Source of the DNA: JAAYAY01 sp964429355
GTDB taxonomy: Bacteria > Planctomycetota > Planctomycetia > Pirellulales > Thermoguttaceae
DNA: 47,284 nucleotides
Assembly (NCBI GenBank): GCA_964429355.1
Contig: CAYSCH010000020.1
Span: forward strand, 1-47,284
Direction: 5' to 3'
Below are positions 28,898 to 35,720 of this stretch, one piece after another. The notes under the pieces were generated by a model, which ran no database searches, was not told the DNA's origin, and saw nothing but the letters and a program-made list of their open reading frames with translations. How positions within the stretch are numbered: the first letter of the stretch is position 1; each line of letters starts with the position of its first letter. A program made the position numbers and the translations under genes.

Positions 28898-30661
28898 TCA
28901 GAAACGCGTCGGGTTCTCGGCGCCTTGCCCGGGCGGCTCAACCGCCTCGGTCGATGGATAGACCGGAATCGATCCGTCCGCCAGGGCCGAAAAGGTGGGA
29001 CTCGGCACGGTACGATCGACCGGTGGCAGCAGCGTTAACCCCGGCGGGGGGGGCGTGGTGACGAAACGCTCGTTCCCGTTTCCGTTCGCGTCACCGTAGC
29101 CGGAAGAACCAGGGCTCTGCCCCACACCCGACAAACCGTTACTCCAGCCACCGCCGGCGCCGGTCTCCTTCACCGGCACAAGGCCCAGGCCATTGGTCTT
29201 GGGAACGACGTTCGCAGAGGCCGCCGACGATTTCTCGGATGGCGGGGACCCGTAGGCATAGGGGCCGGCCGTTGCGGCGGCCATCGGGGCGCCCCCCCGC
29301 CACTTGCTGGAGTCGTCAGCATCCGTATCGTGCCCTTCGCGGTCGCGAGTCACCGGATCACGGTCGTCATACGATGAGCCGGTCGCATAGGAAGTTGCCT
29401 GCGACGATTCCTTGCCACCGCTCCCGCCATAACCGCTCGTTTCGTCTCCGTAGGATGAGCGAGCTGTGTAGGAATCGGCGCCCTTTTGGCTCCCGCTGGT
29501 TGCATAGGAACCCGTCTTCGACGATTCCTTGCCACCGCTCCCGCCATAACCGCTCGTTTCGTCTCCGTAGGATNNNNNNNNNNNNNNNNNNNNNNNNNNN
29601 NNNNNNNNNNNNNNNNNNNNNNNNNNNNNNNNNNNNNNNNNNNNNNNNNNNNNNNNNNNNNNNNNNNNNNNNNTCTTCGACGATTCCTTGCCACCGCTCC
29701 CGCCATAACCGCTCGTTTCGTCTCCGTAAGATGAACGAGCTGTGTAGGAATCGGCACCCTTTTGGCTCCCGCTGGTTGCCGTAGACCGGCTGCCCGATGA
29801 GGGCGTGCCGTAGGAATCGGGCGAGTCGTTGTCCTGACTGCCCCTCCCATCGTTGCGGCTCGTGGACTTCGATTGCGCGTACCCGTCCTTTTCGCCCGAT
29901 TTTCCCTCGGCAGAACCGTAGGAATCGTGTTTCCCGTCGCTACCGGCACCCTTGCCACTCCAACTTTGCCAGGCCGACGCGCCCTTCGTGTCGCTTGTGG
30001 TATCCGCCAACTTCGTGGTGCCCGACGAACCGAACGATTGCCCGTTCGAGCGATTCTTACTGCGCTCAACGGACTTGTTCGTGGAGTTCTCGTTTGACGA
30101 ACTGCCGTACGAGGAGCCGCCCTCTTTGGAGGCCTTGCCGCTCCCCCATTTGGATCCATATCCCTCCGACGACGAACCTTTCTCGTTCGACGAGTCGTCG
30201 TTGCCGTATCCGTACGATTCACCGTACGAGGAGCCTCCCTCCTCCGTCTTCGACTTGTTCTTCCCATCGTCCGAACGGTTGGAAGAATAGTAACTCTTGC
30301 TCGACGACTTCTCCGGGCCCGACTTGTCGGAATCGGCATCATCCGTCCCATTCGAACCGTACGATCCGTACGGCTTGTAGGTCGACTTGGACTTGCTTTC
30401 CGAGTCGTCGTTCCACCCGTTGGATTGTTTGCCGTAGCTCGAGCCTTGGTTGTCTCCCTCGTCCCCCGCGCTCGACTCGTCTTCGCCCAGTTTCGACTCT
30501 GCCGAGTCGGTCGGCGTAGCCGAACAGACAAGGACTCTCGTTTGGGAAGACATCTCTGGCACTGCAGCCATCTCGAGCACCACCGGGAATCGGGCTGTAT
30601 TGAACCCGATGCACGTGGCCACAAGCATCACGACGGCGATGGCGGCAGGTATTCTTGGCAT
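28898..30661 (-). CDS. Exported Ser/Tyr/Gly-rich repeat protein, interrupted by a gap
   Basis: A signal peptide (MPRIPAAIAVVMLVATCIGF) leads into about 400 residues built almost only of Ser, Gly, Tyr, Lys, Asp and Asn with many SSYG motifs. A tandem 39-residue (117-bp) repeat follows, with sub-motifs SYGDETSGYGGSGGKESSK and SGSQKGADSYTARS. The C-terminus is Pro-rich (TTPPPPGLTLLPPVDRTVP). A 100-N gap lies in the repeat array, so copy number is unknown. The start at ATG 30661 was chosen because the signal peptide begins there, not at 30775. No family recognised; probably surface or matrix material. Confidence 0.75.
   Translation of the reverse strand: MPRIPAAIAVVMLVATCIGFNTARFPVVLEMAAVPEMSSQTRVLVCSATPTDSAESKLGEDESSAGDEGDNQGSSYGKQSNGWNDDSESKSKSTYKPYGSYGSNGTDDADSDKSGPEKSSSKSYYSSNRSDDGKNKSKTEEGGSSYGESYGYGNDDSSNEKGSSSEGYGSKWGSGKASKEGGSSYGSSSNENSTNKSVERSKNRSNGQSFGSSGTTKLADTTSDTKGASAWQSWSGKGAGSDGKHDSYGSAEGKSGEKDGYAQSKSTSRNDGRGSQDNDSPDSYGTPSSGSRSTATSGSQKGADSYTARSSYGDETSGYGGSGGKESSKXXXXXXXXXXXXXXXXXXXXXXXXXXXXXXXXXXSYGDETSGYGGSGGKESSKTGSYATSGSQKGADSYTARSSYGDETSGYGGSGGKESSQATSYATGSSYDDRDPVTRDREGHDTDADDSSKWRGGAPMAAATAGPYAYGSPPSEKSSAASANVVPKTNGLGLVPVKETGAGGGWSNGLSGVGQSPGSSGYGDANGNGNERFVTTPPPPGLTLLPPVDRTVPSPTFSALADGSIPVYPSTEAVEPPGQGAENPTRF
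29417..29788. repeat. 117-bp tandem repeat array in the Ser/Tyr/Gly-rich gene
   Basis: The same landmark (CGCTCGTTTCGTCTCCGTA) occurs at 29434, 29551 and 29710. The first two are exactly 117 bp apart. The third is 159 bp further, across the N gap, which is not a multiple of 117, so the gap length is arbitrary and copies are missing. Confidence 0.9.
29574..29673. other. Assembly gap (100 N) in the repeat array
   Basis: A standard 100-N placeholder of unknown size, caused by the near-identical tandem repeats around it. Confidence 0.95.
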
Positions 30662-30960
30662 GATCTTCTCTTCTGGTTTCCGGACGCTCCGAGCGACCGA
30701 GAAAACATACACGCCTCTTTGAAGCCTGCAAGCGTCGACAAGCCGAATTCGGACGGTTTTTTTCGACAGGTGCACGGGGCAAGTCGGTTAGCGAAACCTT
30801 GCCGTTCTTCCCTGGAGGCTCACATCGGACGCATCGAAGTTAGCGGCAAGGAAAGAGAGAGAAGGGAGGCAATCACGGTATTGTGAATCGATGATTCCAG
30901 TACGCAGGCCTGTAGCGGATGGGCCTCACGTTTGCCTCCCGGGCCGTTACCAAACCCCGG

Positions 30961-33477
30961 TCATTCCTTCAACTCAACCACATCCCGTCCCTTCGATCGC
31001 ACACCGACAATCCGCCGGCCGTCGATGATGACCTGATAGGTCACGCCGGGAATCCCTTCGATGATGGCTTGTTCGCCCTCGAGCTTGACCGGAAAGGGAG
31101 CGGCCACACGGTGGCTCCCGTCCGCGCCGACGGAAATCGCATCCAGCTTACCCTCCAGCACGAGACGAAGGCTCACCAGGGCGCAGGGATTGATCGTCCA
31201 GGGCCGCCGTTCCTGAGTCTCCAGGGCAAACGCGTCGGGCAGTAGTCCGGCATATTCTCCCTCAGAATATTGCATCTGTTCCCCTGCAATCAGAATGCCC
31301 CAGGCAAGATGGTTCCAGTCGAGCGTGTCGTCGTAGGGAGCCAGCTTGGTCAGAGCGTAGGCGTACACCAGCCCGACCCACTGGACCGGAAGGCCAAACC
31401 AGACGGGCGCTCGCCAGTTCGTGGCCCCCAGGACCGGAACCGTGCCGTAAAGCATGACCGGATACTTGCTCCATTGGTAGACAAACGGGACCCCGGAGAT
31501 CGCCCAGCGCCGAGCTTCGTCGAGGTAGCTTTTGTCGCCCGTCAGCTCATAGCCGCGTACATAGGCCCACACGAGATAGGCCGATGCGAGTTGATCGGGC
31601 GTGTGCAGAGGTATTTCCCAGACCTGCGCGCCCCGGGGTGTGCGAAACCGCTTCATGTATTCCAGGGTTCGCAGCCCTGCATTCAGGGCCCGCTGGTCGC
31701 CGGTGATCCAGGCGTATTCGAGCAGAGTGGCCGCCGGCTGGGAACAAATGCCGCTGGCCGTGTCCTCATAATGGCCTCGGGCATATTTGCCCTCGTAGCG
31801 AAATGAACCGTCTTCCTTCTGCTGCTTCAGCAGCCCGTCGATTGCAGCCAACTGCTTTTCCTTCCATTCGAACGCCTGGCCCGTCAGGAAGAAAACCGAT
31901 TCGTTGCGGATATGAGCGCCGTGCAGGTCGAATTCCCGTCGGCCGGGTAACTGGCCGGTCAACCGAAACAACGTCGAAACCATGTCGGCGAAATGCTTGC
32001 GGGGCCAGCGGTCCTCAACGCAATGCCCCCACCCTTCCGCCGACCGCAACGGGCCGTTGAGCCCCTGCAGGCAGAGCCGATACTGTATCTCCGAAGTCCG
32101 CGGGGCCTCGGGAAGCGGCGGCAGTCCCCGCCGCCGCACCGCCCAGACAATCTGGTCGCTCAAAGGGCCGCCATCGACCCGCACCACCGCCTCGATCTTC
32201 GCCCCTCGCAACGCCATCCGGTGATCGTCTGCGGCATCGAAGAAGTTCGGTGTGGCGAAGATCGGCTGCAGGCTCATGTCATCCCAACTCAGGGAAATGC
32301 TGCCGCGTTCCGTTACAAACGACATCAGCGGCATCGTGACATCCAGCGGCTTGGGAGCAAAACGGAGGTGGGCTTCCGTTTCGACGTCGAGCTTCGTGGA
32401 ACTGTATTCCCCCTTGCCCAGGTATTCCAGACCGGCGAGCAGGCCCTGCTCGAGCCCGCCAAACGCCCGAACGACCGGTCCCTCGCACTCCTTCTGCCCC
32501 TCAACGGAAAACCGGATCTCGTCCCCCACCGTCGACAGAGTCATCGTGACGTTCTCGCCCCGGAATTGAAGTGACTCCGGGGTCGACGTCAATTGAAGAT
32601 TCGGAATCTGGTAGTCGCAATGAACCAGCGGCGCCAGCATGGCCACCAATTGATCCCCACGATACACCTTGGCCGCCGTTCCCGCCGGCGAAACCTGCAC
32701 TTTTCCGCCATTCAGCGGAAGTTCAAGCCACGAAACCGCGGCGTCCGGGTGAACCACAAAGAGCGAGCGTCCCAGGTCGGGCAGGCCCTCGGCCCGGAGC
32801 ACCAGGTGGATCGGCTCGACCACCTGACTGGTATCGCACGGAATAACCACGACCCTCTCGGCACCTGCGGCAAGCAGGCAATCTTCCCCTGCCGCGGTGA
32901 ACGACCTCGGCTCCTTGCCGAGATTCTTCACGGTAAACCGAACCTCGCTTCCCGCCACCTCCACTCGCTCAACCGAGAGTGGATGCTCGCCGAGCCGCAC
33001 AAGCCGGATCCAGTCGATCTCGATCTCGCCGGCGTTGTCTGCCGGGTCGAGCCGAATATCGGTCACCTGTCCGGGAGCCTCGAAGGTAACCGCGTACTCG
33101 TGCCACTGGTTATCGGCCACCATTTCGAACGACCGCGCCTTGTCGTCGCCGCGCCGTGGCGACTGCCGTGTGATCCAGTAGATCTGGCCAGGGCCAGGCG
33201 CAGTGCCCCGGGCACGAAACTCCAATACCATCCGCCCTCCCGGCGTATCGACCCGCGCATGCATATACGGATCCTCGCCGGTCGTGCGAACCGTCAGGTT
33301 GCCGCCTTGCGCCGCAATTTCGCAGCGTGACTCGGCAACCCAACCGGCAGGACCATCGGCAAAGTCCCATTCGGCAACCACTTCCCTCAGGATCGGGCGA
33401 GGCATGGGATTGATCGGTTGAGCCGGTTGTTCGGCTCCTGGCAGACACATCAGGCAGAGAACTGCGATGCCGTGCAT
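30961..33477 (-). CDS. Secreted multidomain protein with toroid-glycosidase-like C-terminus
   Basis: The 838-residue product starts at ATG 33477 (GGAGGG 5 bp upstream) with a signal peptide (MHGIAVLCLMCLPGA). Residues about 35-175 look like a beta-sandwich carbohydrate-binding module (WDFADGPAGW, GEIEIDWIRLVRLG). The C-terminal third has helical repeats reminiscent of alpha/alpha-toroid glycosidases or lyases (LAAIDGLLKQQKEDGSFRYE, TLLEYAWITGDQRALNAG, YLVWAYVRGYELTGDKSYL). I do not recognise a defined family or catalytic residues. It is divergent from the S41 protease gene. A role in extracellular glycan turnover is an inference. Confidence 0.75.
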   Translation of the reverse strand: MHGIAVLCLMCLPGAEQPAQPINPMPRPILREVVAEWDFADGPAGWVAESRCEIAAQGGNLTVRTTGEDPYMHARVDTPGGRMVLEFRARGTAPGPGQIYWITRQSPRRGDDKARSFEMVADNQWHEYAVTFEAPGQVTDIRLDPADNAGEIEIDWIRLVRLGEHPLSVERVEVAGSEVRFTVKNLGKEPRSFTAAGEDCLLAAGAERVVVIPCDTSQVVEPIHLVLRAEGLPDLGRSLFVVHPDAAVSWLELPLNGGKVQVSPAGTAAKVYRGDQLVAMLAPLVHCDYQIPNLQLTSTPESLQFRGENVTMTLSTVGDEIRFSVEGQKECEGPVVRAFGGLEQGLLAGLEYLGKGEYSSTKLDVETEAHLRFAPKPLDVTMPLMSFVTERGSISLSWDDMSLQPIFATPNFFDAADDHRMALRGAKIEAVVRVDGGPLSDQIVWAVRRRGLPPLPEAPRTSEIQYRLCLQGLNGPLRSAEGWGHCVEDRWPRKHFADMVSTLFRLTGQLPGRREFDLHGAHIRNESVFFLTGQAFEWKEKQLAAIDGLLKQQKEDGSFRYEGKYARGHYEDTASGICSQPAATLLEYAWITGDQRALNAGLRTLEYMKRFRTPRGAQVWEIPLHTPDQLASAYLVWAYVRGYELTGDKSYLDEARRWAISGVPFVYQWSKYPVMLYGTVPVLGATNWRAPVWFGLPVQWVGLVYAYALTKLAPYDDTLDWNHLAWGILIAGEQMQYSEGEYAGLLPDAFALETQERRPWTINPCALVSLRLVLEGKLDAISVGADGSHRVAAPFPVKLEGEQAIIEGIPGVTYQVIIDGRRIVGVRSKGRDVVELKE

Positions 33478-34130
33478 TGGTCCCTCCAAACGACTCCGTT
33501 GCGTTCCTGGTTGCCGTGACCGGCCTGGATCGTGCCCCCCACCCCTTCGGCCCGGCCCCGTTCCTCCCCAAGGGCTTCCGTCACTCCAGGCTGGAGAGTC
33601 TAACACATCCCGTGTCGCAGCGGTACGCGGCGAAATCGGACTCCTATTCGAGATTTCTGCCCTTGCCTTGTAGGGCATGGGGCAAGTTGGGTACGATACT
33701 GGGAGGAAGAAGGTGACAGCCACCTTTTGCCGGAACGGCCTTCGGGTGCTTGGCACAAAAGGTGACTGTCACGTGTGACTGTCACCTTTTTCTGGGAATC
33801 CCGCAAGGCTGTTCAGCGAGAGTTGAGAGTAGGTGTGCCACCTCGGCAGACAGCCGTGGGGTGGCAGACCAGCCCGTTTGGGCTACTATCTCCCGTCCAC
33901 GGAACATCCCCACTTCGACTCCCGTTTTCCTCCAGTTGAGGGAAACTATAGGTCTGTGTACCAGCCGACGCCCATTGGCTGCGGGGCCCGCGATTGGGAA
34001 GCGGAATCTCAGAGATTGTCCGGAAGCGGGGACTCCTCCCAAGTGCTGGGCGCCGAGGCCGTGGTATCCACAAGATGCAGGGGCCTCTTCCCGTTTCCCA
34101 AAGCCTTTTAAGACCCCTCGGAGTCCGGGA
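33478..34130 (+). other. Gene-free divergent region with palindromes
   Basis: About 650 bp between divergent genes with no credible frame. It contains two related palindromes at 33710-33728 and 33757-33791 (listed separately) and the promoters of both neighbours, which I could not place. The S41 frame is open to 33750, but that part has no homology. Confidence 0.6.
33710..33791. repeat. Paired AAGGTGAC palindromes
   Basis: First hairpin: AAGGTG at 33710-33715 pairs with CACCTT at 33721-33726. Second hairpin: 33757-33791, arms AAAAGGTGACTGTCAC and GTGACTGTCACCTTTT (one mismatch), followed by TTT. They have terminator-like form but lie upstream of both flanking genes, so they look like a dispersed repeat or regulatory hairpins. 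Confidence 0.65.
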
Positions 34131-35471
34131 ATGCCCCGACACAACCTGCGCGTTCTGCTGCTGGCGTTGTTGTTGTGTCTCCTCTGCGCGCCCCGTGTCT
34201 CCCGCTCAAGTCGCGTTCTCTGGTTCGCAATGCGGTACATACAATCCCGCTATCTGACACCGGTCGATGAAAGCGTCCTGTTCGAAGGAGCCATGTCTGG
34301 CATGACTTCCAAACTCGACGATTACTCGACCTACGTTCCGCCGGCCGTGCTCAACGATTTCAACGAGCAGATCGATCGTCAGTTTGGCGGAATTGGGATC
34401 GTGATCCGGATCGATTCCGAAACCAAGTACCTCATCGTCGCCAGCCCGCTCGTCGGTACTCCCGCGGCAAAAGCCGGAATCCGCGCCGGCGATCGGATCC
34501 TGCGAATCGACAAGGAGAGCACCCAAGGCCTCTCCATCCAGGATGCGGCGGGACTCCTTCGCGGACTGCCCGGAGAACCGGTCACCCTGTCGGTCTCGGC
34601 AAAAGGCAAAGAGGCAACCCGTGACATCCAATTGGTGCGCGAGGTGATCCACATCGCCACGGTTCTCGGCGACACGCGCAGTGCCGACGGTTCCTGGGAC
34701 TACTTTCTGGCGGATCATCCCAGTATAGCTTACCTGCGACTCGATTCCTTCGGCGACCAGACCGGCTCGGAACTGCGGGAAACAGTTACGGACCTGAAAA
34801 AACGCGGCATGAAGGGTCTCATCCTCGACATGCGAGGGAACCCCGGAGGGCTCCTCCCCGCAGCGATCGAGGTTTGCGACCTATTTGTCGACGCCGACAC
34901 TCCTGGCGTCAAGGGCCCGCACGGCGAGCAGATTCCTCCCGGCTTGATCCTCACCACCCGCGATCGCCTGGGCCGTGTGCAGCAGGAATATTACGCTCAG
35001 AACGACGGAACTCTGAACGGCTTCCCCATCGCTGTCCTCATCGATGGCCAGAGCGCCTCGGCCGCCGAAATCGTGGCGGCATGCCTTCAGGATCACGGCA
35101 AGGCCGTCATCATCGGCCAGCGGTCCTTCGGAAAAGGAACCGTCCAGGAGATACTCGACCTGCATCCCGACCAAGGCCTTCTCAAACTGACGATGGCCAG
35201 CTACTGGCGTCCCAGCGGCCGCAACATCAACCGCACCGAGGGCGCAGCGGAATGGGGCGTATCGCCCGACCCGGGCTTTGAGATCGCCCTGGACGATAGG
35301 GAACGGGCCGATCTGTTCACCGCAAGATACCTCCGCGATGTGACTCTGTCGTACACCGAGGAGGAGCTGGCCGCCGAGAAGGCTCCCGAGTTCAAGGATC
35401 GCCAGCGCGATGCGGCCATCCAGTGGATCGAAACCCACTTCGCTTCGAAATCGGGCCCCGTGTCAAAATAA
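34131..35471 (+). CDS. C-terminal processing peptidase (S41, CtpA-like)
   Basis: The 446-residue product starts at ATG 34131 with an export signal (RVLLLALLLCLLCAP). A PDZ domain spans about residues 85-165 (FGGIGIVIRI, AGIRAGDRILRIDKES). The tail-specific protease core follows, with the Ser-Lys dyad: Ser310 in GQSASAAEI and Lys335 in SFGKGTVQ, 25 residues apart as in Prc and plant D1 protease. It cleaves exported proteins near the C-terminus. It stands alone; substrate unknown. Confidence 0.93.
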   Translation: MPRHNLRVLLLALLLCLLCAPRVSRSSRVLWFAMRYIQSRYLTPVDESVLFEGAMSGMTSKLDDYSTYVPPAVLNDFNEQIDRQFGGIGIVIRIDSETKYLIVASPLVGTPAAKAGIRAGDRILRIDKESTQGLSIQDAAGLLRGLPGEPVTLSVSAKGKEATRDIQLVREVIHIATVLGDTRSADGSWDYFLADHPSIAYLRLDSFGDQTGSELRETVTDLKKRGMKGLILDMRGNPGGLLPAAIEVCDLFVDADTPGVKGPHGEQIPPGLILTTRDRLGRVQQEYYAQNDGTLNGFPIAVLIDGQSASAAEIVAACLQDHGKAVIIGQRSFGKGTVQEILDLHPDQGLLKLTMASYWRPSGRNINRTEGAAEWGVSPDPGFEIALDDRERADLFTARYLRDVTLSYTEEELAAEKAPEFKDRQRDAAIQWIETHFASKSGPVSK

Positions 35472-35504
35472 GTTGACCAGGTTGCGTGGCAGAAGCGACA
35501 ACCA

Positions 35505-35716
35505 GGTGGCACGAAGGGCGTGGTCAGATGGCACGAGCATCGTGCCGAAGGCACATCCCTACGTCAGCCCAGGGTGGAGCAGGGCGAGTGCAGCGAGCCC
35601 GGCGCAACCCTGGGTCAGCGGCCAGATTCAAGCCGAATAGCCCCAAGGGGGCGGTCCTAACAGGGCGACGTCGGCCTGGTGGGCCCGTGAAACCACGCGA
35701 TCGCTGGTTTTTCAGC
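35505..35716. repeat. Intergenic repeat shared with 41356-41391
   Basis: GTGGGCCCGTGAAACCACGCGAT at 35679-35701 recurs at 41369-41391. ACGAAGGGCGTGGT at about 35513 recurs at 41357, where the two pieces are joined directly. The left copy therefore has about 165 bp more between them, including CAGCCCAGGGTGG/AACCCTGGGTCAG arms. A small hairpin CGCTG-TTTTT-CAGCG closes the right end near the LEPR-XLL stop. Confidence 0.6.
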
Positions 35717-35720
35717 GCCT

